44,695 nt of DNA from a virus: IMG/VR virus record IMGVR_UViG_3300049048_000097, positions 1-44,695 of that record; one strand, given 5' to 3'. A program made the translations under genes and the position numbers. The notes under the pieces were generated by a model, which saw only the letters and a list, made by a program, of their open reading frames with translations, did not search any database and was not told the DNA's origin. Below, in pieces: positions 30,910 to 39,900 of this stretch (position 1 is the stretch's first letter; each line of letters starts with the position of its first letter).

Positions 30910-31497
30910 TTATTTAACGTTCGCAACAAATATTCGGTGTACTGGTTCAACCACTACTTCTCTTGCTGATAGTCCATTACCTGTAGCTTTTACGATACGG
31001 AAATGTACTGCAACATCAGGTGTAGCATCTACAATAGCTGCTGTTGCTGAATTTTCTGCAAGTTTTGTATGATCACTAGTTTTAAGAGTTAGATAATAAC
31101 CTTCTTTGTTAGATCCAGTTGTTGTTCCTTTGTCTGCATCAAGAGTTGCCACAAATTGCGTACCTTCTTTTGCTACAACAAAATCTACTGCGACTAAATC
31201 TACTGTTTGATTATCTGAACCTGCTGTAAATACTCTAGTTGTCTTGTTAAAAGAACCTGTTGATAATGTAGCAGCTGTACCTTGTGCAAGATTAGTTCCT
31301 GCTTTATCTAGTACAGATGTTATCATTCCCAATAACGGCTCATTAACATCAGCGATAGGAGCTATCCCTGTGCTCTTATCTGTTATAAAACCTCCAACGG
31401 CTACAACAGACGAATTTTTAATTACTCTTCGTTCGGTAATAAAACTACCTCCACGATTGTTATAAACTCTATTCATTATATGTATCTTATTTTGCAA
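30910..31497 (-). CDS. Head decoration / stabilisation protein (195 aa)
   Basis: 195 residues, beta-rich with a glycine/valine pattern (SSVVAVGGFITDKSTGI) and alternating T-A rich strands, as for capsid decoration proteins encoded just before the capsid gene. Located between scaffold and capsid genes. Confidence 0.55.
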   Translation of the reverse strand: MQNKIHIMNRVYNNRGGSFITERRVIKNSSVVAVGGFITDKSTGIAPIADVNEPLLGMITSVLDKAGTNLAQGTAATLSTGSFNKTTRVFTAGSDNQTVDLVAVDFVVAKEGTQFVATLDADKGTTTGSNKEGYYLTLKTSDHTKLAENSATAAIVDATPDVAVHFRIVKATGNGLSAREVVVEPVHRIFVANVK

Positions 31498-31527
31498 ATA
31501 AAAAAAGTAAGGCTTTTAACCTTACTT
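31498..31527 (-). terminator. Terminator between scaffold and decoration genes
   Basis: On the minus strand, AAGTAAGG (31527-31520) pairs with CCTTACTT (31512-31505), 8 bp, and is followed by a run of T. It sits just downstream of the scaffold gene and 1 base before the decoration gene, so read-through or a new promoter must serve the capsid genes. TATAAT directly overlaps the decoration start at 31497 and is therefore not a usable -10 for it. Confidence 0.75.
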
Positions 31528-31561
31528 CAAAAAGAATTGTGATCCTTAGATCTAGATGTCA

Positions 31562-32491
31562 TTACTCACTCCATTTTTGTTTTAGTGTAGGATCGTCAGG
31601 ATTAAGACCTAGCTGTCTGTAGATTTTTTCTTGATCTGCATCAAAAACTACTTGCTTTTGTCTCTTGCCAACGTTCTTGCTATTACCAAATGTTGATAAT
31701 GAACTTGTCTCCAACCCTGCTATGAAACCATTAGTCTGAGCATCCGAACTTACAGCATTTGGGTCTTTCATGACCTTCCACTGAGTAAATGCTCGTTGTG
31801 CAGACTCTTCAAATGACAAACCCTGACTTTCAAAAAATTGTTGCCATTGTCCTATCATTGATCGAACTGGGTTTATCTTTACAGGTAAACCATACTCGTC
31901 AAACATAGGTTGGTTTGTATTTGGATCCTTTGCAACGGTTGTATACTTTTCTATCTCTTGTGAATCATTTCCCTCAAGTTGACTCCAAACTGCGAGACGA
32001 CGATTGTTTTCCTTGGCCTTTGTATCATTAGCCCATTGAATGGCTTCTTGAGCTTTAGGGTCAAGTGCTGCAGCAGGTGGTGTAGCTATACTTTGTCGAC
32101 CTTGTGGGTCAGCGTCAGCAGTCGCATTAATCACTTGTTGCTGTTGAGCTTTAGAAAGGCCCTCAAATTTGGCTTTAAAATCAGGATCTGAGTTTATTCT
32201 TTGCAAAAGTCCAGCACCAATCTGACTATACGGTCTAAGCTTCTCATTCTCCTCAGCTAATCTCTTAGCCTCTGTTGAACTTGCAGCGTATCTCGTATGC
32301 AACTGAGCTTTTTCACGCTCAGCTTCTTCGAATTTAGCTTTGTAATCAACTGAAGAATCATCTCCAGAAGTATCGTTTTGACCATAATTATCTTGGCTTT
32401 CGGTTGCGCCTGTTCCAGAATAACTATCATCGGTTGTGGTAGGGTTTGATGATTGATCATCAAAGTTGCTACTAATATTATCTTGTTCCAT
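31562..32491 (-). CDS. Scaffold protein (309 aa)
   Basis: 309 residues, hydrophilic, with an acidic serine/threonine rich N-terminus (STTDDSYSGTG-type) and long charged helices (YKAKFEEAEREKAQLHTRYA). The C-terminus is a short basic-acidic helix. Position before the decoration and capsid genes, length and composition are those of phage scaffolding proteins, which guide capsid assembly and then leave. Confidence 0.7.
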   Translation of the reverse strand: MEQDNISSNFDDQSSNPTTTDDSYSGTGATESQDNYGQNDTSGDDSSVDYKAKFEEAEREKAQLHTRYAASSTEAKRLAEENEKLRPYSQIGAGLLQRINSDPDFKAKFEGLSKAQQQQVINATADADPQGRQSIATPPAAALDPKAQEAIQWANDTKAKENNRRLAVWSQLEGNDSQEIEKYTTVAKDPNTNQPMFDEYGLPVKINPVRSMIGQWQQFFESQGLSFEESAQRAFTQWKVMKDPNAVSSDAQTNGFIAGLETSSLSTFGNSKNVGKRQKQVVFDADQEKIYRQLGLNPDDPTLKQKWSE

Positions 32492-32605
32492 AGTTTGTTG
32501 GGCGTCCTATGTATTCGAGTGGTATGGGTTAGATCCGCCGATCGGTCCATAGCACCCTTCTATATAGATAGGGTTGGCTTAATTAACTAAGCTATGATGA
32601 TATAA

Positions 32606-32977
32606 CTATGAGGCGTTGTCAATAGTTTTTTTCCTGGCCCGTAGGGATAATATACGTGCAGCCTTAGTAGGAATTGAGGTTAATCTAGAAATTACCAAAT
32701 GAGTAGCTCCAATTCTATGCCGAATGAAGTTAAACTGTTCCGTTTCTACTACATCCACGCTAGAGCTTACAGTGTCATGTAAGTACTTTTGAAGAAGCTT
32801 TTGAAGGAGTGCAAAACCCTCATTTTCTGAAAGTTTTGCAACTCTTTCTAAATCTATAGTTTGAATATCGTCTAATGATTTACTCCAATAATCAGATGAT
32901 AAGGGAGCTTCTTTCTTCTCCCACTGTTCATCTGATTCGATCATATTATCCACCGTTTTTTTTCTCTCTGTTTGCAT
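32606..32977 (-). CDS. Hypothetical late protein (123 aa)
   Basis: 123 residues, charged and helical, arginine/leucine rich at the end (TKAARILSLRARKKT). It lies between portal and scaffold genes. The 114-base gap that follows (32492-32605) has a palindrome CCGATCGG and an ACCCT/AGGGT stem. A TTGACA in the gap (minus strand) has no good -10 at the right distance. Confidence 0.5.
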   Translation of the reverse strand: MQTERKKTVDNMIESDEQWEKKEAPLSSDYWSKSLDDIQTIDLERVAKLSENEGFALLQKLLQKYLHDTVSSSVDVVETEQFNFIRHRIGATHLVISRLTSIPTKAARILSLRARKKTIDNAS

Positions 32978-32996
32978 ATCAGATTATATATACAAT

Positions 32997-35522
32997 CTAG
33001 TATCCTTGCACGTTTGCTACTTGTGTAGGGGAGGGAATTGGAGAACCTGACATAGCCGGAGCTGTTTGACTCAAACTAGGTTGAGGGATATTTACGTCCA
33101 TACCTGGAGGCATTCCGCCCATCATTTCCGGTGGCATAGCACCTGGCATTGGAGGAGCAGGAGGCATCTGATTGTCGGCCATCATAGTTCCATCAGGCAT
33201 TGTATGAAAGCCTTGAGGAGTTGTCTCTGCTAGGAATTGCTCGAATGGAATAGGTTCGTTTGGACTAAGTTTATCAATAGCATAATGTTTAATAAGGTTT
33301 TTGACATTCTTTTCCAGCTCCATAATATTAATTGCTGTTGTGCTTTCTGTTGTATCAGCAGGCTGTTGCATAATACCTGGAACCATTGCCATCATTGCAG
33401 GATCAACTCCTTCAATAGTTTTTTGAATATCTTCAAGAGCTTTTTCTTCTTTTTCAATTCTGGCTGCTTCAAGCTTCTTCATTGATTCAAGTTGATCAAT
33501 CATTAACATAATACCAGTCTCATGTTCTTGTACGTGAGCTAAACATCGCCCCTTAGTTCCAATAACATATTTACCAGACAAGATATCTTGATTTTCCTTA
33601 CGTGCAATTTCTCTTTCTTGATCTTCATCTACTTCTACATAGTTAATGAAACTTTCTGGGAACCCCATCTTCTTTCTATAATGTTCTCCAATCGCCGTAA
33701 TATTAAATACAGGCATTGGTTGGCCTGGCTGTACAGTACGAGGATCACCAGCTAAAGGAATCATTTGGGGTAAAGCATTTTGTAGTTTTTGAATGTCTTG
33801 AGCTTCAGTAAGTTTTTGAATTGATTCTGGCGCAATTTCAAATAATGGTTCACTTTTGACTTCTAGGTGTTCTTTCTCTAGATCAAACTGACTATAACCT
33901 TGTATTCTACGTTCTATCAGCTTTTCCTTATCGGTTTTGGGATATTTAATCTCAACTCCTTCTAAAATGATTTTAGTAGGAATTTTAGTTTTATCTTTAT
34001 CTCCATTAATCTTCATTGCAAGAGCTTTTGTGTACTCTTGTACAATCCATTTATAAACTAACTTAGTTGATTCAACTCTACCTCTTAAGTAGTTAGATAA
34101 AATCATTCTAATTACTTTCGCTGAAGCAGCGTCCATTAGAGAAGCTTCTGTTGCAGAACCAGTTCGCTGTATTGATCCCAATCGTTTAGGATCGATACCA
34201 GCAATTTCTACAATATTCTGATCCAGTACACCAAGCATCTGAAAAGCTTCCACGGATCTAGATTGTGCCACAGGATGTTCTCTAATCAACTGGCCTCCAG
34301 AAGAAGCTAGCCCTTCAACAGGGATCAATTCTCCCGGCTTAAATCGTTCAATACCAGTAGCAATAGAATCATAAGCCATATCATCTACATAAGTAGGAGG
34401 ATTAATCTTTAATTTAAGTTCATCAATTAAAGCGTTTTTAATATCTTCTTGTTCCCGGATGGTAGGATCTAGTAAAGCTCCAAGTCCTGGAGTATAGAAA
34501 TATCCTTTAAATTCCATGAAATGGTGATCTACAAAGGGCAAAACATGGAAGGGCAGAGGACCTACTTTTAATAGAAAGTCGTTATATAGAGTAACTATCT
34601 CATCGTTAACCACATTATAATAAACGGTCTTTTTAACTTGATTAACAAGTCCATCGTAACTATCTGGGGTTTTAGAAGCTTCACTTCTTACATCGTCTGA
34701 TGTTTTATGACCACTACGTTTTACCAGGTCGATGTTATCTTTAATGACTCCAGGGTCACTCTTAACTTCTAATAAAAAATCATCATAAGAGATCCACTCA
34801 ATAGTGGCACATTTATTAGCTGATTTTGTATGCCCATATAATCTATAAGCACCAGGTTCTACAAAAAATGTATCTGGATCAACATTTTCCTTTATAACAT
34901 CGTTAAATTGTATAAAATCTACCCATTGGTATGGGATCTCATTATTTTCTACTAATCTTTGATATTCTTTTTCGGTTAGTTTTTCAGTCTCTTTAACATT
35001 TTTCTTAACCTCTTTTACTTTACGTGTGATACGCTTCCAGTGTATTTTTTCTATACCAATCCCATATCGAGACATTTCCTCAAAGGTTCGTTTATCTACC
35101 GTTTCTAGAGAGTGCCGTTTATTCCAGTTAGCCAAAATCTTTTCCATGATTTTGAGCTTACTAGTATCACTTAGATCAGTAGGTCTCAAAATATCCATGA
35201 TTTGAGTATCGGAAAACTCTCCCGCTATTGCTTGTTGGTTACGATATAAAGCACTAGATGCTACATTACTCCAACCATCAGCATTCTCTTCTTTCCACAT
35301 TAAAAACAAATCGTCATCACGTTTGTATCTATCATCAATAGAAGTACGTAAAGCATCGTAATAACAGCCATTACGTTTGTAATCTATCATTTGCTGGATA
35401 TCATCCATTACACGTGAGATGATTGCTTTTTGTTTCTTTGCGGAAATACTTTTTCTAGGAATAGGCTTTTTTGATTTCTGTTCCTGCTCGTTAGTCTTAT
35501 ATTGTATGTCTTGAGGATCCAT
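32997..35522 (-). CDS. Portal protein, P22-like (841 aa)
   Basis: 841 residues, long for a portal and in the range of P22-type podovirus portals. The N-terminal part has DDDLFLMWKEENADGWSN and helices with KLKIMEKILANWNKRH. The middle holds EWISYDDFLLEV and VDKLV-type strands, then RLGSIQRTGSATEASL. The last 90 residues are a proline, methionine and glycine rich disordered tail. It would form the 12-fold ring for DNA entry and exit. It begins ATGGATCC like three ejection genes. Confidence 0.8.
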   Translation of the reverse strand: MDPQDIQYKTNEQEQKSKKPIPRKSISAKKQKAIISRVMDDIQQMIDYKRNGCYYDALRTSIDDRYKRDDDLFLMWKEENADGWSNVASSALYRNQQAIAGEFSDTQIMDILRPTDLSDTSKLKIMEKILANWNKRHSLETVDKRTFEEMSRYGIGIEKIHWKRITRKVKEVKKNVKETEKLTEKEYQRLVENNEIPYQWVDFIQFNDVIKENVDPDTFFVEPGAYRLYGHTKSANKCATIEWISYDDFLLEVKSDPGVIKDNIDLVKRSGHKTSDDVRSEASKTPDSYDGLVNQVKKTVYYNVVNDEIVTLYNDFLLKVGPLPFHVLPFVDHHFMEFKGYFYTPGLGALLDPTIREQEDIKNALIDELKLKINPPTYVDDMAYDSIATGIERFKPGELIPVEGLASSGGQLIREHPVAQSRSVEAFQMLGVLDQNIVEIAGIDPKRLGSIQRTGSATEASLMDAASAKVIRMILSNYLRGRVESTKLVYKWIVQEYTKALAMKINGDKDKTKIPTKIILEGVEIKYPKTDKEKLIERRIQGYSQFDLEKEHLEVKSEPLFEIAPESIQKLTEAQDIQKLQNALPQMIPLAGDPRTVQPGQPMPVFNITAIGEHYRKKMGFPESFINYVEVDEDQEREIARKENQDILSGKYVIGTKGRCLAHVQEHETGIMLMIDQLESMKKLEAARIEKEEKALEDIQKTIEGVDPAMMAMVPGIMQQPADTTESTTAINIMELEKNVKNLIKHYAIDKLSPNEPIPFEQFLAETTPQGFHTMPDGTMMADNQMPPAPPMPGAMPPEMMGGMPPGMDVNIPQPSLSQTAPAMSGSPIPSPTQVANVQGY

Positions 35523-35536
35523 TGGGTTTAGCTAGA

Positions 35537-37042
35537 TTATCTTACGGAAGTTCGCACTTTTCTGCAAACACGAGTTGTTTTTTCAAAGGGAAATAAGCTA
35601 TCAATTGAAGCTTTACTTCGATGTCGTAGTGGAGCTCCGACCTCACGCATTGCATTTGGCTCATCACGCTTCTTTTTAGTTCTATTCTTAATGAGTCCAA
35701 AACACATCTCTAAGGCATCTAAAACGTCAACGAAGTATTTATATACTCCATAAGCCCCAAGCTCTGTATAAAGTTCATTATTGCCCTTAAATAGAATTTG
35801 GCCAGTATTGATCTGTGGCTCTAGTCCTTCGATACGTCCATCATCACCCATCTTTTTCCTACGGTTATTAATTCCAACAAAAGGAATGTACTTTCCTGAT
35901 GACTGACTTCTCTTCTTTGCTTGTTCAAATATTAATTCTTGGAAAAGAACCGTTTCTAGGCCAACCCGTTTGAATTTATATGGACTATTAAATATCCAAT
36001 CTAAAGCCTCATCTGGGGTTAGTGGCTCACCAACAGAGTCAACTTCGTAAATCTGTCCATCAACTCCTAAACCTAGTACCACAATTCCGGTTAAACATCC
36101 CTTACTCTTTTTTGGATCAGCATTAAAATTTTCCCTTTTTTTACCCATAGAAAAATCAACAGCTGCATAGTACTCCACAATTTTGGGTAATACTGTATAC
36201 GTTTTCGGCTTAAAATAACTAAACTCGTTTTCTTCTGGGAACTGACAAAGATAGAAAATTTTATAATTACGAGTTGTCATCTTTTCCTTAGCCTTCGCAA
36301 GTTTTCTTTCATCAAGACGACCTTCTTCTATAGCGGTTCTAAAATCAATGTGTACAGTAAAGGTCTCAGGATCATTATAAGAATCAAAGAAATGACCCTT
36401 TCTATGTGGGTTAGAAATTTCTATCAGCTTTGTATCAGGTTTTTCAACGATCATACGAGCAGCAACAGAATAGTTATCATCACTGATAAGAGCAGACTCG
36501 TCTAGTAAAATAATATCACCCCCCAAACCGATAGCCGCTCCACCTTCTACATCACTATTTTTTAATCGTTCTGATAAACCAAAAGTGTTTATTGAACCCC
36601 CATGAGCCCATCCCAAACTGCTTTTGGATATTGCTGTAGCTGCTTTTTCAAACTTATCACGCCCTTCAAGTCCTGCTTTTAAAATCTCATGAGATGTACC
36701 TAAAGACTTGGTAATCTTACCCATGATGATTTTTGCCTTTTCTTCGTCAGCTCCACCAATACTAACTTCCTTTTTATATAGACCAGCTAAGGTTAATGCT
36801 GCTTTAGATAATGTCCACGACTTACCATAACGAGATGTGGTAATAAAAAGTAAATACAATAGATTGGGATTTAGACAAGATCCTAAGATAAGACTTTGAG
36901 TAAAATATAGATCTGCATTAAAATAGACTCTGCCTACCTCGTACCCAATCTCCGCCATTTTAATCATAGCTGGAGTTACTCTATCAGGCTTAATAATCGT
37001 TTCAGGTATAAACCCAATATGCCAAGGTCTTAGTTTACTCAT
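35537..37042 (-). CDS. terL: Terminase large subunit
   Basis: 501 residues. The deviant Walker A TTSRYGKS is at about 68-75, and Walker B IILLDES has D181 and E182. The nuclease part starts with AAVDFSMGKK (D296), then DSVGEPLTPDE and a late DVLDALEM acidic residue. The ATPase pumps DNA through the portal, and the nuclease cuts the concatemer. First gene of the late operon, with a candidate TTTACT-17-TATATT promoter in the 37043-37129 gap. Confidence 0.92.
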   Translation of the reverse strand: MSKLRPWHIGFIPETIIKPDRVTPAMIKMAEIGYEVGRVYFNADLYFTQSLILGSCLNPNLLYLLFITTSRYGKSWTLSKAALTLAGLYKKEVSIGGADEEKAKIIMGKITKSLGTSHEILKAGLEGRDKFEKAATAISKSSLGWAHGGSINTFGLSERLKNSDVEGGAAIGLGGDIILLDESALISDDNYSVAARMIVEKPDTKLIEISNPHRKGHFFDSYNDPETFTVHIDFRTAIEEGRLDERKLAKAKEKMTTRNYKIFYLCQFPEENEFSYFKPKTYTVLPKIVEYYAAVDFSMGKKRENFNADPKKSKGCLTGIVVLGLGVDGQIYEVDSVGEPLTPDEALDWIFNSPYKFKRVGLETVLFQELIFEQAKKRSQSSGKYIPFVGINNRRKKMGDDGRIEGLEPQINTGQILFKGNNELYTELGAYGVYKYFVDVLDALEMCFGLIKNRTKKKRDEPNAMREVGAPLRHRSKASIDSLFPFEKTTRVCRKVRTSVR

Positions 37043-37095
37043 TTTTCTATAAGATCAATATAAGACTCTGCTATTGATGAGTAAACTCTTTGATA

Positions 37096-37124
37096 TTGCA
37101 TTCATATTTTCAAACATATATAAT
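37096..37124 (+). promoter_or_regulatory. Leaderless promoter of the regulator/ATPase operon
   Basis: TTGCAT (37096-37101), a 17-base spacer and TATAAT (37119-37124) are followed by 5 bases and the ATG at 37130. It shares the 87-base gap with the divergent late promoter (minus strand TTTACT-17-TATATT). Confidence 0.78.
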
Positions 37125-37129
37125 TTGGT

Positions 37130-37378
37130 ATGTTAGATAAAAAACACATATATATTCCAATTAATACTGAACTTAGAGAACAATTATTGACCAGAGTAAG
37201 CGAAGACGGTTTTGATTCTATTCAACAACTGGTTCGTTTATTTTTAACACAATATTCTCAAGGAAAAGTTAACGTTGGCCTTGTACCAGATTACCAATAT
37301 GAAACTACACATGAAGAAGCAACTGTATCCAAAATACTTTCAGAAAATGGAACCTCTGATCATCTTACTATCCCTTAG
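37130..37378 (+). CDS. Ribbon-helix-helix regulator (82 aa)
   Basis: 82 residues. IYIPINTELREQLLTRV, then DGFDSIQQLVRLFLTQ matches the CopG/Arc-type ribbon-helix-helix: one strand and two helices with a G-S turn. A disordered acidic tail follows. It is the first gene after a leaderless promoter and faces the late operon, so it may control the divergent promoters there and the ACGAT operators elsewhere (inference). Confidence 0.7.
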   Translation: MLDKKHIYIPINTELREQLLTRVSEDGFDSIQQLVRLFLTQYSQGKVNVGLVPDYQYETTHEEATVSKILSENGTSDHLTIP

Positions 37379-37475
37379 TCTAAGTCTTCTCTTTCCATCA
37401 TGCTGGTTGATATTCATTAACTACGTAATAGGAAGACTGTATATGATACTTATCACAGAATATAAAAAATTATAA
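37347..37475 (+). CDS. Small membrane protein (about 42 aa)
   Basis: A frame overlapping the regulator end by 32 bases. From the ATG at 37347 it has hydrophobic stretches (LIILLSLSLSLLF, then LIFINYVIG) and a basic tail. Its stop overlaps the ATPase start (TAATG at 37473-37477), which supports it. Other in-frame ATGs exist upstream at 37275, 37299 and 37311, so the start is uncertain. Confidence 0.45.
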   Translation: MEPLIILLSLSLSLLFPSCWLIFINYVIGRLYMILITEYKKL

Positions 37476-38518
37476 TGCACACAATCAAAGGACAAGATGC
37501 TAACAAAAATGTTATAGAGTTATGCATCAAACAAAATCTACCCATACTACTAGTTGGAGATACTGGTACAGGCAAAACAACTATCATTCAAGAGTTAGCT
37601 AAAAAACACAAAAAAAAATTAAGCAGAGCTAATCTACATGGTCAAACATCTACTGATGAATTTGTAGGTAAGATGTTGTTAAACGGTAAATCAACATATT
37701 GGCAGGACGGTATTTTAATTACTGCTATGAAGGAAGGCCACTGGATACTATGTGACGAAATTAATGCAGCATTACCAGAAATTCTATTTGTTCTTCATTC
37801 TTTACTAGATGACGATAAATCCGTTACTTTATTAGAAAACAAAGGAGAAGTTATCAAGCCACATAAAGATTTTAGATTCTTTGCAACTATGAATCCGTTT
37901 GACGAATATGCAGGAACTAAAGATTTAAATAAAGCATTCTTGTCTCGGTTCGCTATTGTTGCTCACTTCCAGTACCCAGACATCGAAATGGAAGCAGAGA
38001 TTTTAAGAGAGCGTATCAAAGATTTAACTGATGATGATAGTCGATTTATGGTTGATTTGGCTGAGAGAATCAGAGAAGCAAAATCAAAAGATGAAATTTA
38101 CTATACATGTAGTACTAGAGATTTATTATTTTGGGGTACTTTTATAAAAGATCTAGGACGTAAGACAGCTTTTGCATATACAATTCTAAACAAGGCAAAT
38201 GCAGAGGATAGAAAACGACTCGAGGAATTATATGTCAATGTCGCACAAGATCATAAGTCTACAGCTAGTATACCTCAACCAGACAGCTTTCCCAAAGTTC
38301 CATCAAGATTGGGATTATCTAAACAAGAGATCGAATCAGTCATGAGAGAAGGTAGAGAGAAAAATTTATCTTTTTCTGAAATAAGAGATAAGTTAGATGA
38401 GATGGAAAGACAGAAAAAACTCTCAAGGGAATCATTCTCTAGTGTGATGGATGATTCGTCATATGCTATGGGAACCTGGGGAGAGGGAACTGTTGAGGAA
38501 GAAGAGCTACTATCTTAA
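37475..38518 (+). CDS. MoxR/CobS-like AAA+ ATPase
   Basis: 347 residues. Walker A GDTGTGKT is at 28-35, Walker B ILCDEINAA has D94/E95, a sensor 1-like ATMNP has N140, and the arginine finger is in SRFA (R158). The C-terminal third is helical and charged. AAA+ proteins of the MoxR/CobS group work with a VWA-domain partner to remodel a substrate or insert metal ions, and that partner is the next gene. What they act on in this phage is not known. Cobalt insertion is unlikely, as no corrin genes are present. Confidence 0.85.
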   Translation: MHTIKGQDANKNVIELCIKQNLPILLVGDTGTGKTTIIQELAKKHKKKLSRANLHGQTSTDEFVGKMLLNGKSTYWQDGILITAMKEGHWILCDEINAALPEILFVLHSLLDDDKSVTLLENKGEVIKPHKDFRFFATMNPFDEYAGTKDLNKAFLSRFAIVAHFQYPDIEMEAEILRERIKDLTDDDSRFMVDLAERIREAKSKDEIYYTCSTRDLLFWGTFIKDLGRKTAFAYTILNKANAEDRKRLEELYVNVAQDHKSTASIPQPDSFPKVPSRLGLSKQEIESVMREGREKNLSFSEIRDKLDEMERQKKLSRESFSSVMDDSSYAMGTWGEGTVEEEELLS

Positions 38519-38524
38519 ACGATT

Positions 38525-39379
38525 ATGACCGTTAACTACTTTACACAAAAACTAGGATCGATCATGAAGGACAATCTTTATGATCGATATGTTAAGGGTT
38601 TTCGTAGCGGTAAACTGCATGGCCGTAGCTTGTATAAAACTATGGTTGGCTCTGATCGCATCTTTCAAAGAAAACAAGAACAATTGCATAAGAAATATAA
38701 CGTTGTTATTTTGTTAGACGAGTCTGGAAGTATGTTATATGACTTAGTTGGAAATAGGAGAAAAGAGAAGTACAGTTTATCTAGTTATTACAGCGAAGAT
38801 CCTTTAGAGTTGCAAGATCCTCCACATTCGTTTGAATCCCGTATTGAAACTGCAGCAGAATTGGCGAGCCATCTTATTATGGCTCTAGAAAAGAACGGTA
38901 TCACTTACTCCGTTATTGGATTTCATGAGAAGATTACAGTACATAAAAACATTGATAAACGCCTCAAAACGCGCCTACAACACCGAATGCGAAACGAAAT
39001 CATAAATAGGTGTATAGAGAAAGAGTATGGAGGTTGTAACCACGATTTTATGGCCGTAAATGCTGCATATAATATTCTATCTAAAAAACATGAGGGGTCT
39101 AATATTACCTTTATATTATCTGATGGAAGACCTGAATGTTCTTGTGGAGCCGATATAGGTCATGCAAAAAAAGTTCATCCCAAAGTAAATTCCTATGAAA
39201 TAAATGATTATCTAAAATTAGAAGTCGCTAGGTTAGAAAAGGTCTCCGAGGTACTATCGGTAGGTATCGGTAGAGGAGGTGGTAGAGATTTCTATCCTAA
39301 TTTTATTCCAATTCAGACTAAAGAAGAATTTTATGAAGCCGTTCTTAAGAGATTATCCAAGCGTATTTCTAGAGGGTAA
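38525..39379 (+). CDS. VWA-domain partner (CobT/MoxR-associated type)
   Basis: 284 residues. MIDAS motif DESGS is at 65-69, followed by a long loop, GGCNHDF near 170-175 and SDGRP (D200) that complete the metal site. CSCG (206-209) adds a cysteine pair. N- and C-terminal parts are basic and helical. It begins 6 bases after the ATPase. Such VWA proteins recruit targets to their MoxR/CobS-like ATPase. The pair may remodel a host or virion protein (inference). Confidence 0.85.
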   Translation: MTVNYFTQKLGSIMKDNLYDRYVKGFRSGKLHGRSLYKTMVGSDRIFQRKQEQLHKKYNVVILLDESGSMLYDLVGNRRKEKYSLSSYYSEDPLELQDPPHSFESRIETAAELASHLIMALEKNGITYSVIGFHEKITVHKNIDKRLKTRLQHRMRNEIINRCIEKEYGGCNHDFMAVNAAYNILSKKHEGSNITFILSDGRPECSCGADIGHAKKVHPKVNSYEINDYLKLEVARLEKVSEVLSVGIGRGGGRDFYPNFIPIQTKEEFYEAVLKRLSKRISRG

Positions 39380-39401
39380 TCGTACAGCGTATGCATTGCT
39401 A

Positions 39402-39430
39402 TTGCATAATTATATTAAAACGTATATTAT
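39402..39430 (+). promoter_or_regulatory. Leaderless promoter of the small-gene operon
   Basis: TTGCAT (39402-39407), a 17-base spacer and TATTAT (39425-39430) are followed by 5 bases and the ATG at 39436. The same -35 sequence occurs at 37096. Confidence 0.75.
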
Positions 39431-39435
39431 ATCTT

Positions 39436-39648
39436 ATGCCTAATGAACATTTAGAACAAAGAGCCAATTACATGGAACGTATGGCAATTGAGTTAGACGA
39501 GGCCCATTTAACTGACAACTTACCTATATGTGAAGCTCAAGATGCTTATATAGAAGCTTTATCCGCAGGAGTTGTAGAGTTTGAATACTCTGCAATAGCT
39601 AATATATTTAGAACGATCGCAGGATATTTGAGAAAGGAAAACCAATAA
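39436..39648 (+). CDS. Hypothetical protein (70 aa)
   Basis: 70 residues from the ATG at 39436. The start is set by the leaderless promoter; an in-frame ATG at 39391 lies upstream of the -35. Helical, with a glutamate-rich start and IANIFRTIAGYLRKE end. It shares a base with the next gene. The family is not recognised. Confidence 0.6.
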   Translation: MPNEHLEQRANYMERMAIELDEAHLTDNLPICEAQDAYIEALSAGVVEFEYSAIANIFRTIAGYLRKENQ

Positions 39649-39890
39649 TGTCTCTTTTAATTAGTTTTCTGATAATTATCATATATTTGGTTATAAATGT
39701 TATTGCAAAAAGATTATATTCAAAATATTTTTTACACCATTACAGAAGAGAAAGGAAACAGGCGGTTGAAAAACTTATGGAAGAATTAGAGAAGAAATAT
39801 CCTGTACAACAATTAGAAGATGAAATACTTAAACGAAATGGATTTAAAAGACCCTACAGAGGGGTGTTTGAAACAGATAGAGGAGTTTAA
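39648..39890 (+). CDS. Small membrane-anchored protein (80 aa)
   Basis: 80 residues. An N-terminal hydrophobic span (LLISFLIIIIYLVINVIA) is followed by basic and coiled-coil-like residues (KQAVEKLMEELEKK). It is a type II-like membrane protein. The family is not recognised. Confidence 0.6.
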   Translation: MSLLISFLIIIIYLVINVIAKRLYSKYFLHHYRRERKQAVEKLMEELEKKYPVQQLEDEILKRNGFKRPYRGVFETDRGV

Positions 39891-39900
39891 AGAAATAACG

